A stretch of DNA of 64,000 nucleotides from Talinum fruticosum (taxonomy: Eukaryota > Streptophyta > Magnoliopsida > Caryophyllales > Talinaceae): the NCBI GenBank assembly GCA_021018815.1, contig JAITYX010000048.1:3847501-3911500 (forward strand), read 5' to 3'. Below the pieces are notes generated by a model, which saw nothing but the letters and a program-made list of their open reading frames with translations, ran no database searches and was not told where the DNA came from. This document shows positions 19,771 to 31,206 of this stretch, piece after piece. Within the stretch, counting starts at the first letter, position 1; each line of letters begins with the position of its first letter. The position numbers were made by a program, and so were the translations under genes.

Positions 19771-20639
19771 ATAGAATTGGATCCATGATCATAAGATTCT
19801 AATATTTATTTGTAATAATGAATTTTTTTATAAAAATAAAAATATTTGTAACATTCATAAAGATTTATAAAAATCCAGTGCAACTATACTCTATCAAAGA
19901 TTCTGATATAAAATATAATTATCTGTAACTACTTTATGAATTTTATTTAGAATGGTGGAATTAAATTCTAATGAATCGAGAATCGTAGAATCGTAGAATA
20001 TTTTACAATTCTACCATACATTTTTTGAATTAAATTAGGATCATAAGATTCCAATTAATCGCAAAATCGTAGGATTATTACATGCGGATTGGAAGTTTAA
20101 TAACCATCATTAAAATACTTATACATCTGAGTATAAATTATAATTAATAGGCTAGCATATGTCATTATAATACTAACGCACAAAACTCTACTTATACCCT
20201 CCCAATAAGACGAATAAATATTTACCTTGAAAATAATACATTTAAAATTATAGAATTTATAAGAACACATAAGGAGTACATTTCTATTAAAGTTTTTATA
20301 CATATAAATATTATACCTTGGTAGTCTAATTCTGTAGTCTTCCAACATTGTAAAAAAAACTTTAAGGAGTACATATAATTCAACCACCATAAAATCTTAT
20401 TATTTAAAATTTACAATAAAGTTTGAAGAATTATATTTTTATTGGTAATTAAAACTGCTAACAAATAATATAATAATATAAGCATGCATTGATAAAAGCT
20501 TGTGGCCTGAAAATTATATCGTCGGTCAAACAAAAAAACACACATTGATGAATGTCAATTATGAACTAAAGATTAGACAATAATGAATTTTTTTGGAGCT
20601 TATCGCTGCAGTCATATTTAGTGTACAAAATTTTTGGAG
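19771..20639. other. AT-rich; right hAT duplication then nothing recognised
   Basis: Starts with the right ATAGAATT duplication (19771-19778). The rest is AT-rich with clustered agaatcgtagaat words (19975-20070) and no gene. Confidence 0.4.
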
Positions 20640-21250
20640 CTCACTGTTTATGCTGCCCAACCAGGTCCTTCACGAGGTGGATACTATCTGCGGTAGGTTT
20701 CTGTGGAATGGAGAAGTAAGCAGGAAGGCCACAGCCCCTTATCTCTTGGAGTTCAGTGTGTAAGAACTACAAGGAGGGAGGACTCAATTTCAAGGAGTTA
20801 CTAAGCTGGAATAAAGCTCAAAGAATCAGGTTATTGTGGAAATTGCATAATCAGGAAGGCGGTATATGGGAAGAGTGGGTAAGAGCCTACAAACTACAAA
20901 AGGGCTCAATTTGGCAACTGTCAGCAACTAGCAAAGATAGTTGGGGTTGGAAAAATATACTGAGAGGGAGGGATGCAATAAGTGAGCTCATGGGAGGGCA
21001 TGAAAATGTTATCGACTGTGGAACAACAGAACAGGGGAGGTAGACTCAAGGTGGGAGACATTTACAAAACACTGAAAAGAGGGGTGAGAACTTATCATTG
21101 GGTAGCAACAGTATGGGATCCATTATCTATGCCCAGGCATGCTTTCATAACCTATATTGCTGCTCATCGGAGACTGTGGACTGAGGAAAGGAAAAGCCAC
21201 TTACTGCACCAACAACCAGGTTGTTGCTGGCTATACTCAAAAGGGGTTGA
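20640..21250 (+). pseudogene. LINE fragment: RT C-terminal region and zinc-binding domain
   Basis: Translations in shifting frames give LPNQVLHEVDTICGRFLWNG, then KEGGLNFKELLSWNKAQRIR, LRLLWKLHN-type sequence with WEEWVRAYKLQKGSIWQ, then GDIYKTLKRGVRTYHWVATV and HRRLWTEER. This is the conserved region downstream of the RT palm in plant LINEs, ending in the zinc-binding domain (GCCWLYSKG; second Cys replaced by Tyr). Opposite strand to the LINE at 13-16 kb, so a separate insertion. It is cut off abruptly where viral-type sequence begins at about 21265. Confidence 0.8.
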
Positions 21251-21264
21251 ATAGTAATAGTTGA

Positions 21265-22005
21265 TTTCTCAAATTGGTCTATTCCAAAACAAAAATAGAA
21301 ACAATCTATCAAATAGGCAAGTTTGATTTTAATACTTCTTTTTCAATAAAAGATCATGAAGAAACTTTTAGTTTAGATGAAGAATTCCAAACTATCAAAT
21401 TACTATCAAACATTTCTATTAAAAAATATGAAGAAAAGTACAGATATATTCATTTTGGTATGATTCAAATAGCACTCAAACCTTTAACAAGATTAGGATT
21501 AGATTGTCCTATATTCATGGCTCTTAGAGACAATAGATTAATTAGATATAAAGATTCATTACTAGCTATGATTCAAACTAATATATGTAATGGTCCTATT
21601 TATTTCAATTGTTGTCCAAATTATTCAGTAGATCTAAATGATCCCTGGATCATGGATACATTAATTTTAGATATTCATTTACAAAATGATTCAAAAGTAC
21701 AATTTAGAGAACTTTCAAGAAATTTCGCTATTACTTATAGAGTTTATTTCAAACTATTATCCTCTCAACTTAATCCTAAATGTTTATTAAAGCCTTCTCT
21801 AGATGAGATAATTTTATTAAAAATTGAGTCTGAAAATATTTCAACATTTACTCCTAAATTATTAAAATGGAATGAAATAACTATTCCTCAAGAATTTATT
21901 ATTCAAAATATTAAGCCCCCTAGAAATATTGCTCAAAAGAATATGCAACAAATAATTGAAGAACCTGATGGTAGAGTATTAATAAGATTTAATTCTATTA
22001 AATGA
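21265..22005 (+). pseudogene. endogenous pararetrovirus, movement-protein-like frame (5'-truncated)
   Basis: About 245 codons stay open from just after a TGA at 21262 to the TGA at 22003. The first codon of the usable frame is not ATG, so the 5' part is missing. The block IHFGMIQIALKPLTRLGLD followed by ALRDNRL is typical of the 30K-superfamily movement proteins of plant pararetroviruses (Caulimoviridae). An unusual AT-rich codon bias and abrupt junctions on both sides fit an integrated viral relic. Just after the stop, a shifted frame continues with polyprotein-like residues, so a frame slip near 22003 is likely. Genus cannot be assigned without a database search. Confidence 0.65.
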
Positions 22006-22062
22006 AAGACCTCCTTCTTCAGGACTTTCAGAAAAAGAGATATTCCTCGATACTCCTTTTCT

Positions 22063-23226
22063 ATGCCTTCAAGATCTACTAATTATGATTATTTGAAAGA
22101 TAATCAAGTAGAAGATTCTTCCTCCTCAAAAATTTATTATAAATCACCCATAGCAGAACCAATTGAAAAAGATAATTCATCAATAGATTCTCCTACTCAT
22201 TCAGCTGTGCAACCTCCTTCATACTCCTCGATTAATGTTATTTCGAAACCCTTTGAAATCAATAAAGATTATTTAAGAAAAGATTTTGATTCAATAGAAA
22301 ATAAAGATTAAAAAGAATGATTTTTATCTCATTTTGATTTAAAAGCCCAAGCATTCATAAGGCAAGAATGGTATTCATTAATGGAAAGAGTAATATTCTA
22401 TTCTTTACATGGTGGACCATATTTGCTAAAAAAATAATCTACCAGATCCTCATGATATTAAAGAAATTAGTACTAATCAAAATCTTAGTAAAAAATGGAC
22501 GTTATTAAATGGAAATGTATTCCATTCTATAACTCCTCCTTTACAAGAAATATTAATCCCTACAGATCAAGGTAATATTCATGCCACTCCATTCAAAATA
22601 GGAAGAAACGATCCAGATGATTCTCAAATATCTTTAGAAGATATTAAAAAGGTTTATCATCAAAATAATTATACTAATCAAGTACTACATATAGTTTCTC
22701 AACAAGTTAATATGGTTTTTACTCAAATAGAAGCAATATCTAAAAAGATGATATTAATTTGTTATCAAAAAAATTAGAAAGTTTAGATTTAAATAGAGAT
22801 TCAACAAAACCAGGTCATTACGCAAAGAATTGCAAAGTTAAAGAAAAAGTAAATGAAATTTGTGGTGATAATCATAAAATTCAAGAAAAGATTATTTCTT
22901 TATTTGAGCTCAAAGATACTCCACTTAATTCTGAAAACTCATGCTCTGATTCTGAAGACAATGGTCTTTATGAATTAGAAAGTAATTCAAGCGATTATTC
23001 ATCAGGAAATGAATCATCCAGAATTTGTTACGAATGTATCAATATGATTAATACTACTAAAAATGAAAAAGAATTCTTATTAGATTTAATTGAACAAATT
23101 CAAGATCCAGAATTAAGAAAGGAATATTTAGAAAAACTCAAAAGTATTTTAATAAAAGAAGATTTATTAAAAGATGTTCCTCCTAACTTCAATATTAATA
23201 AAATATTTAAAAATATGATACTCTAA
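22063..23226 (+). pseudogene. endogenous pararetrovirus, nucleocapsid-like region (broken)
   Basis: Downstream of the movement-protein-like frame, several frames (22063-22311, about 22300-22760, 22759-23226) carry Ser/Asp/Glu/Lys-rich sequence. A CCHC zinc-knuckle remnant reads KPGHYAKNCK, with its first two cysteines lost. An acidic segment and a Glu/Lys-rich helical segment (IQDPELRKEYLEKLK) follow. This order fits the coat-protein/zinc-finger part of a pararetroviral or retroviral polyprotein. Stops and frame changes break it at 22309-22311, about 22435 and about 22740. No protease, reverse transcriptase or RNase H is in the window. Confidence 0.55.
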
Positions 23227-23306
23227 ATATTTTAAAGGTAGTTATTATTCAAGACTTAAAAATGGAAATTAATAATCTTAAAGAACAAATCAAAGAGATT
23301 AATAAA

Positions 23307-23311
<5 letters not shown>

Positions 23312-23357
<46 letters not shown>
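23312..23357. repeat. (TA)n microsatellite
   Basis: About 46 bases of uninterrupted TA dinucleotides, ending exactly where the GGGAGGG terminus of the MULE region begins. Confidence 0.95.
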
Positions 23358-23360
<3 letters not shown>

Positions 23361-23700
23361 AGGGTTCATATGGGAACCTAAAATGAGAACTAGCCTTATT
23401 TTGAGAACTTTTAATCTCAAGCGTCCAAATTAGATCCAACGCTTGTGATATGGGTAGGCCTTAAAAGCATTTAAGTGACTTAATAATTCAGGAAAAACAA
23501 AAAAAAATCATTTGTTCTGCCTCTCATGCCAGTACTCTCCATCTCTCCCCTTCTCTGCCCATTCTGCTCCTCGACCACCACCTCGCCTGCCACCTCCCGC
23601 CGGCCACCTCGCCAACCACCATAGCACTGAACCCAATCGGTTGCCACCATAACTCCCACTCAATACCTCTCCATCCGTCTGAATTTGCTCGCTGCCCCTC
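23358..23700 (+). mobile_element. MULE-like terminal region, left
   Basis: Begins GGGAGGGTTCATATGGGAACC directly after the TA repeat. 23430-23640 (from attagatccaacgcttgtga through the GC-rich ccaccacctcgcc tract) is repeated in inverted orientation at about 33480-33692. Long, GC-rich subterminal inverted repeats are typical of Mutator-like elements. The outermost ~70 bases have no counterpart at 33.7 kb. Confidence 0.55.
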
Positions 23701-24438
23701 TCTCTCTCTCCATCTGCAAGCTACAATGCCATTGGATCCGACACCTTTTATTGTCTCCGATGACGGTTGCATTTCCGACAAAGCCTTTAACATCATAGGG
23801 TTGAACACATTTTCGGGGCTGAGCATTCCTTCACCTTCGTTAGTTGTGGCTGATAAGGTTTGAATGTTCTTCTCTTCAAAAATTAGATTCGGTTTTGGGT
23901 TTTTAATATTGCAGTGAAAGTTTCTATTTAGTTGGGATTTAGGAATGTTTCTCTTCAAAAGTTGTATGCTTTTAATTGTTCTGCTGTATTTGAAGTCCTT
24001 TTTGATACCACGACTTTGGGGAGAGATTATGATATTTGTTGTATCTCATAAATTTTCAGAAATTTTATGATATATAGTGGTTCTCTGAGCCATTATTTAT
24101 CTGGTTTATAACAACCTTCATGGTGCTTTTTTTTATTGAATCTTCCTATCTAATGCAGTAGTGGTTCTCTGAATTTTAAGATAAAGAAGTACCCATATTT
24201 GGGCACAACTATCTACACCAATTATTTGAGTTTTAAGATAAAGAGGTAACTATGTTTGGGCACAATTATATATTGCAATAGCTTATGGGGCTATTATTAT
24301 TTGGATAGATGATAACTGTTTTAGTACCTAATGATCATGTTATTGAATCCTCCCGTTAATTGTTTCAAATATGATTAAGTGGAAGTAGAATAAATTTGAA
24401 TTTTTATTAATATTTTGTTTTTACAATATATGTAGGAA

Positions 24439-26705
24439 TTGATAGATACTATTAATGAAGAGGTGGATGAACATAAAGAATCTGAAAATTTCAAGAGCCC
24501 GATGAGAGTATTGAAAGAATGGGTGTCGACATGTGAGGAAACATTGATTCCAAAAGAAGGTATGATATTCGACGACTTGGAACATTGTGAGAAGTTTTAC
24601 AAAACTTATGCTCATGAAGTTGGATTAAGTCATCTTATAAAAAGAAACAAGGAATTGAACTATTCAAGTACTTTGTTTGTTCAAAACAAGGTTTTAAAGA
24701 AAGTTCCACAAGTGCTAAAACCAAATGAAAAGAAAAGGTTCGCAAGAGAAAGTTGACAAGGGAGGGATGTAATGCTATGCTTGGGTTTAAAAGGACTGAA
24801 GATGGTAAATATGTTTTGTACAAATTTTATGAAGGTCATACGCATTTGCTTGCTACTCCTAGGAAATGTTACATGTTAATATCAAACTCTAGGGTGAAAA
24901 GTGTGCATAGGACCTTGTTTAAATCATTTACCCGTGCTAATATTGGCCCTGGTAAAGCCCACCGTCTCATGAAAGAACAAACATGTAGTTTTGAACATAT
25001 TAGATGCTCAAAAGAAGCACTTAAAAATATTCAGAGAGACTTAAAAGCTTATTTAAAGGATTCCGATGCTCACATGTTTGTTGAAAACCTCAAAAAGAAA
25101 AAGGAGCTTAATCAGTCATTCTATTTTGCACATGAGTTGCATGATGATCAACGGTTGAAGCATGTATTTTGGACTGATGGGATATCTAGGAGAAATTATG
25201 CATTATATACAGATGTTGTTTCATTTGACACAACATTTGACACAAACATATACAAGATGATATTTGCTCCTTTCACTGGTCTTGATAACCATAGGCTTTG
25301 TATGACATTTGGGGTCGCATTCTTAGGGGATAAAAAGTCGAGTCATTCAAATGGTTATTTGAAAAGTTTTTAGATGCAATGTGTAATCACAAACCAGTGT
25401 ATATTATAACTTATCAATATCTTGCAATGAAACTAGCAATACAACAGGTTTTGATACATCTACTCATAGGTTTTGTGAATGGCAAATCATGAGGAAGCTT
25501 TCTGAAAAGGTTGGATGCATATTGAATAGTAATGTTGATTTCAATGCTCGGTTTAAGTCATGTGTTTACAATTAAGAAACACCAGTTGAATTTGAAACCA
25601 CTTGGCAATCTATAATTATGGATTTTGGGTTAGTAAATAATGAATGGTTGTCTCAAATGTTTCGAATTCGTGAGATGTGGATTCCGGCTTATTTTAGGGA
25701 TTTGTTTTTAGGAACAGTGTTGAGGACAACTTCTAGATCTAAAAGTAAAAATAATTTTTTAGCAACTTTACAAATCCACATCTAAGTTTGGTGGAGTTTT
25801 GGATGCGTTAGAAAAGTGCTATTAATTTGCAAAGACATCGTAGTCAAAAGCAGATAATGATACATGTAATTTGTTACCTGAATTGAGGACAAATAGGGAT
25901 TTGGAGAGTCATGCATCTAAAATCTATTACTTACTCGAATTTTTACATATTTTAAGATGAGTTATGAGTAGCTTGCATGGATTGTGAGATTGAGGATAAA
26001 AAGGAGATTGAGGAAGGTTTCTTGATAATTGTTTCAGATAGTAGCAAAAAAGGTAGCAAGACTAGAGAAATTATTTATAACCCGGTAGATCATGTGGTAC
26101 ATTGTTCATGTAAAATGTTTGAATGTGAAGGTATTCCTTGTCGTCATATATTATGTATTTTCAAGGCAAAAGTGCATGAGCTTCCCACTTACTACATCTT
26201 GAACAGATGGACAAAGATGGCGAGAACCAAACCTATTTTCGATGTAGATGGTATTGTTTTGGAGGGTTGTTCTCAGATGAATGTTGAAGATAAGTTAATT
26301 TCTGACATTTGGATGAAGTCCATGAGTTGTGTGGAAGTTGCAGGTAGGAACCCCGAATTGCTTACTTTGGCTTTGAAGGGAATTTCAAATGTCACTAAAC
26401 AATTGATAGAGTTAAAAGGCAGTGAAAGTGAAAGTAAGACACAAGAGTTAGAGTCTTTTATTGGCTCAAGTGCTCCACAACAAGTTGAGATTCTTCCTCC
26501 AAAGCAATCAAACACTAAGGGTGGTGATAAGCAAATCAAAGGTGGAAAAGAACACACATTAGAGGCACAAAAGAGAAGGAGACATTGCAAAACTTGTGGA
26601 CAACAAGCAAATCACGAGCCGAAATTATCCTTTAAAAGGGTCGTCTTAGTTATGAGGTATTTTTTCTATTTCTTGTATCGTATACTTATAACTTCTTTCA
26701 ACTGA
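24439..26705 (+). pseudogene. FAR1-related MULE transposase, decayed
   Basis: Order of the FHY3/FAR1-type Mutator-derived proteins: FAR1 DNA-binding domain (EGMIFDDLEHCEKFYKTYAH; KLTREGCNAMLGFKR), MULE transposase core (VVSFDTTFDTNIYKMIFAPF; LDNHRLCMTFGVAFLGD; HRFCEWHIMRKL), SWIM zinc finger (VHCSCKMFECEGIPCRHIL) and a zinc-knuckle-like C-terminus (RRHCKTCGQQANH). Broken by a frame change near 24740, stops after 25373 and a TAA near 25573. The conserved I-T-D-Q-D segment reads ITYQY, so a catalytic Asp is lost. It lies between inverted GC-rich repeats, so a transposon origin is more likely than a domesticated FRS gene. Confidence 0.85.
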
Positions 26706-27644
26706 AATCACTAACTGAATACTTTTATTTATTTGCTTGAAGTTGCAGCACCTAGTTTGGAAAGATAGTTGTTTGTGAACCAGCAGAAGCATTTTGGGAG
26801 CAACGTAAGCGTTTTGGGAGCAACGTGATCGTGACAGCAACTACTGTTAGATGTAGAGATTAGAAGCTTTTATAGGCGTATGGAAGCAAATGCACCATAT
26901 GTGAAGCTGGAGAAGTATCCTAAGAATGTACTTAATTTTTACTTTGTATTATGCAAGCAAATGCACCGTATGGGTTTTGTTTTGTGTTGAATAGGTGGTG
27001 AGAGAAACATGTATAGTGACTGTAAAATGTTTGCATAATGATGGGAATCTTGTGCTTATATTAAATAGCCAATGTTTTGGGAGCAAAGTGATTATGCTTC
27101 TCGTTATTCCAAGTAATCATGTGTCCATGTTCATGTACATGCTTGTAAATCTTTATAGTGGATTTGAGCTAAGACAGGTTCATTTTAGAATCTGCATTTG
27201 TTGCTTACAGATTGCATCAAAGACTGGGTTTGTGCAGAAAGTTGAATAGAGTATAAAGTTCTATATCTTCTCTCTCTCTAAAGTTGTCCAGGTATTTAGA
27301 CATATTTTTCTCTTTAAAAAGCTGCAGCTTGTGGAGATAATGGAAGAAAAAGAAAAATGGTGATAATGGAAGAAAAAGAAAAATGGTCACTGAAATTGGG
27401 ATAACAAGTATGAGTAGTGTAGGCTTAGAGTATGAGTATTGTTTGCTTTTTGATCCTTGATTTCCTTAGTGGGTTGTGATCATTGTACGTGGAATGTGCT
27501 TTCTCTCATTTGTGTTCCCTTTCCTATCCAACCACCCTTCTCTTCCCACCCCAGCTGGGGAAAGAAGGAAAAGATCTAGAGCTGTGTAATTAAATAAAAC
27601 TTATATGCACTGAACTAGATTTTTGGTCTTGTTGGATGTTTGCC
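26706..27644. other. 3' part of MULE region; small tandem repeats
   Basis: No further coding domain. Two exact or near-exact duplications: a gataatggaagaaaaagaaa unit twice at about 27335-27386, and an agcgttttgggagcaacgt-like unit twice at about 26787-26826. It probably belongs to the MULE element interrupted by the LTR-like insertion at 27645. Confidence 0.4.
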
Positions 27645-30339
27645 TCGTAACAACCCGATCCTAAATCACAATCATTTATTTTAAATCACATTATTTATTT
27701 TATTAATTACACTATTTATATAATCGAGCGCGTGCACTTCAATTCGATAATTTGTATTTACATTATCCTTATACATGTGTTATGCAGCTAAGGCGACTAA
27801 GTGGCCCTAATAAAAATCTCATAATGAGATTTTAATTTGTGAACATCATTATTAAAACAAAATTAAAAGTAACAATAAAAGAGAACAAAATAAGTGAATA
27901 AAGAAATAAATCAAAATAATAAAATGACGAAATTAGATTTTTCTAAGGAAAAATCCAGAGAAAGAATTCTCCGGAATACGTTAGACAACTTAAAATATAT
28001 TCCAGGCTCCTCCTCTCTCTCCCGTGCTCCTTCGTTCTCTGCCCTCCCCTGCCTCCTCTGCATCTCCCCTGCCTCTCCACGCCCTTTCTTTCCCGGTCGG
28101 GCCGGTTCCGGCGACCGGCCGCGCCAACGTCGGGCGAAAGCCAACGCCAGCACCGGTCGGAGGCAACCGGCACCCTCCCTCACGCTACCGCCCTCTGTCT
28201 CGCTCTCCTCGCGCGCCTTCGCTCTTTCCCTGCCTCCATCTGCGGCCTGCTCCCGGCCATCAGGCGCCACCAACGCCGGCCAGAAGCCAACGCCGGCGTC
28301 GCCGGGAGGCGCTCGACGCCTCTCTCTCGCCACCGCTCTCTCTCTCTCGCACGGGCAGATGCCCTGCCTCACCACTCCCGGCGACCCATTCTGCAACCCA
28401 ACCATCAGCCGCAGCTCGGCCGTCGGAGCTCGACGCCGGTGCTGCCCCCACGTCGCCGGAGCTACTGTGCACCACCGACATCCCCTCCTTCCTTTCCTTG
28501 AGTCCCCCTCTGTGCAATTCGAAGGTAAAGCCCTAAACCCTAAATTATCATGTTCATTATTTATTTGAGCAATTATAATTGTGGAATTGAATTATTTGAT
28601 TTATAAATACGTTTGTGGAGTGAAGTTAAAGATTAATTTGGGAAAATTCGATTGGTGTGGAGGATTTAGGGTTGGTGTTTTGGTGAATTGATTGTACAAA
28701 TGTGATTCCTTTGGGGAAATTATGAACTAGTGAATGAGATTGAGGATGCTTTATTATCGAATGGAACAACTTGGTGGAATTGTTACATTTTGCAAATAGC
28801 TAGAATTGAACACAAAGGAAGAAAAAAATATGCAGGGAGGATGAAGTCGGATAATAGATTGTGTAAGAGGCATGGGGGACACCCGAACACTTGGTATGCT
28901 TAATTTGGTTATGAATACAAGTTCTGTCGAGGAAATAACGCTTAGGCACTTAGAATGATGTATATATGAATTTTGGATGAATCGGCAAAATTGTGAAACC
29001 TCCCGATGGAAGGGCATTTACTGGATTAATTAATTACGGGATTTGAGTGCGAGAGAAGGGAGGAGTGAGGAATGAATTAAAAATAAGTGTTTGGGCATAT
29101 ATATATATGTACACCAATTTCAATCCAAGTCAACTAGCAAATCGAATAACACCAACATCATTGGGTATTTAGTTAGCCTAATCAACTTCTTTAATTAATA
29201 TGAATTATATTCAATAAACGCAGTAAAGCTGAGTAATACAAACATTAGCTTAATCGATTTTCATACGAATATAGGAAATGAAATACATTGTTAAAGCTTA
29301 TACAAATTCAAGCATTAAAACTCAAGAAAACATTATTAACCCTAGAAATCCATTTTAAACAGAACCGAGGCCACTTCCGTTGCCGAATAGCCGGTGACTC
29401 AAATTTCTACAAAAGGGGAGAAACAAATATTCTCGGCTCAGGTACGTTCATTGCCTCGTACCTTTCGAAAACCCACATGTTTCATCAATCTCAACATTTC
29501 TCATATATATAACTAATAATGAATCATTTGCAAATCAAGTTTTGCCACCTAATCAAGTGGTCCCCGCCCAATTATCAATTATCGGGGCCTATGCCCATCA
29601 ATTATCAATAATCGTGGCTTATGCCCAACCCGCGCGGCTTCAACTCGGGTTCTCGGTCGGCCCGGGAGGTGTGCACCTTATTAAGATCGTATCAATTATC
29701 AAGGGGCTCCACTTTCAGATAATAACCGGCAAGCAAGTTTTACTTACATTCTCTCCCCTAATTTCAAACTAAAATGAATTGAAATGCGCGCGCTCAATCA
29801 AAATATTCTTCAAGTTATTTTACGAGTACAGGAATGTTCGTATCGAGTTTCGACTCACTCTTCCAAATATTTTACTGTTTTTGTTTTAGGAAGAAGCATG
29901 GGTGAACAATCAACCATTTACTAAGTCCGACGAAGGCAAACCCTAGCCAGCCACGTGACACTCGCAAATATGAAGGTACATAGACGCTCACAGTGATTTT
30001 ACCCTCAACCAGGGTTAGGTATGGCCTTGGGAATTATTGTACGTCGTTATTAATTTGTGGAATAGACAAAAGTCCAGGTTGTATAAATATTGTGTTACTA
30101 AACAAGTAAACCGTAGTGTGGGATGACTTGGATATTTGGGTAATGGGTAATTACTTCTATCGGGGTCAATGGAAATATGACAGTGGATGCGTAAATTGTA
30201 AGTCCTTTTATTCCAATTATTTAGCCTTGTCTTATTATTAGGACGGCGGTGACGCCTTCGATCGTTAACTTCCGCTGCGACCTTACCTAATATTCTCGAG
30301 TTAGGGAATTATTAGGTAATGGTAACTGAGGGCGTTACA
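27645..30339. mobile_element. solo-LTR-like insertion, 2695 bp
   Basis: Ends TCGTAACAACCCG and GAGGGCGTTACA are inverted relatives of the TGTAACAxCCC...GGGxGTTACA ends of many plant Ty3-gypsy LTRs. A 5-bp duplication TTGCC flanks it (27640-27644, 30340-30344). No gag or pol is inside, so a solo LTR or a non-autonomous LTR unit is the best reading. It contains a GC-rich, CT-rich leader-like tract (about 28000-28540, ending near ccctaaaccctaaat). The family is inferred; gypsy chromovirus-type is a guess. Confidence 0.6.
28000..28545 (+). promoter_or_regulatory. GC/CT-rich leader-like tract inside LTR-like element
   Basis: Abrupt GC-rich island with ctctctc runs and CCGGC words, in an otherwise AT-rich region, ending in ccctaaaccctaaat. 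Long frames here exist on both strands because stops are scarce in GC-rich DNA; none resembles a protein. It looks like the transcribed 5' part of an LTR or a captured gene leader. Confidence 0.35.
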
Positions 30340-30344
30340 TTGCC

Positions 30345-30837
30345 TTTTGTATTCAGGACTAAAAGCTAAAATGTCTTCTGTGTTCCTTCTATGTTGTGCA
30401 GTCAAATATGTGAATGATAAGAACCATGAATGTATATAACCCTTAGAGGAATTGTGTGAAGCAGAAACGTTATTAAGGCAAAGCATTTTAGCCCATTCCT
30501 TGTCTTCAACTTCAGTCTGACTTGCTTCCCATGTAGACATATGCATCAGGTCTCAATCTATTTTGGTTCTATCTACAGCAAGAAATTGGGCTATTAACTT
30601 GGAAATTCCAGTGAATTATATCAGCTGATGCCTAAGTACAAGTACCTTTTCTCTATTTTTGGCCTTTTCAAGTAGACATAGTTATCAGTTTGTTTAAGAC
30701 TTACGATTGTTTTGGTGGAATAATAACAATGAGGAAATAGTATACGAAACACAAAGTTGCAAGTAGAATTCTGCATTTTGCCTATAGGTTGCCATTTTTT
30801 CAGTATATATTCCATCTTTTTGTAGCAACCTATTTTT
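30345..30837. other. unassigned
   Basis: Continuation of the DNA interrupted by the LTR-like insertion. No gene or repeat recognised. Confidence 0.35.
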
Positions 30838-30840
30838 TGG

Positions 30841-30913
30841 TAGTCCATGTGGGATTTGAACCCACATATTTTGTGTTAGAATACAAATGCTCTACCGATT
30901 GAACTAATGGACT
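30841..30913 (-). tRNA. tRNA-like gene, anticodon probably TCT (Arg), possibly a pseudogene
   Basis: On the minus strand the acceptor arm AGTCCAT/ATGGACT pairs 7 of 7, the D arm is GTTC-AATCGGTA-GAGC and the T arm is GTGGG-TTCAAAT-CCCAC with perfect stems. The anticodon arm (TTTGT ... ACAAA) closes only with an 8-base loop, ATTCTAAC, from which TCT is the likely anticodon. The triplet after the discriminator base is CCA (30838-30840 on the plus strand is tgg); nuclear tRNA genes of plants normally lack an encoded CCA. The odd loop and CCA suggest a retro-derived or organelle-derived copy. Confidence 0.55.
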
Positions 30914-31044
30914 ATGTAAATCTCACTATTTCAATTTCAATAATCAAACATAATTTGACAGCAAAGAATCCATGTCAAACACTAAAGAATACACCATACC
31001 AAATAGCATCAAGTACAGGAAGGAGGAGGGAAGAGCGACACCAA

Positions 31045-31206
31045 TCAGTTAGACCAGTGATTGTTTATACCCAGGTGGCTCGATGCGGCACTAGATGCAA
31101 GGGGTCTATAGAAGAAACGATTCCCTCGAACCATTCCATATTTTTGATTCAGCTGGGTAGTAAATCTAGAGCTGAGTGAAGCCACCGAACCTGCCTCACC
31201 TAACAT
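31045..31206 (-). CDS. small open frame, 53 aa, unrecognised
   Basis: ATG at 31206 (minus) to TGA at 31045. It starts MLGEAGSVASLSSRFTTQLN and later reads MVRGNRFFYRPLASSA: balanced, Arg/Ser-rich composition unlike the AT-driven frames around it. A possible splice donor (CTGGGTATAAAC) and a branch-point-like CTAAC lie at its end, so it could be one exon of a gene fragment rather than a whole protein. I do not recognise the family. Real coding status is uncertain. Confidence 0.25.
   Translation of the reverse strand: MLGEAGSVASLSSRFTTQLNQKYGMVRGNRFFYRPLASSAASSHLGINNHWSN

Noticed and set aside
23312..23357. (TA)n tract as target site duplication of the MULE
   Set aside because: No matching TA tract at 33.7 kb, and a microsatellite cannot define a target duplication.
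24439..26705. Functional FAR1-related transcription factor gene
   Set aside because: Several frame breaks, stops in the transposase core and loss of a conserved Asp; it sits between transposon repeats.
27894..28568. Long frames on both strands (up to 224 codons) in the GC-rich island
   Set aside because: Low-complexity Pro/Ser/Arg-rich translations in several frames at once; stop-poor GC-rich DNA explains them and none shows a domain.
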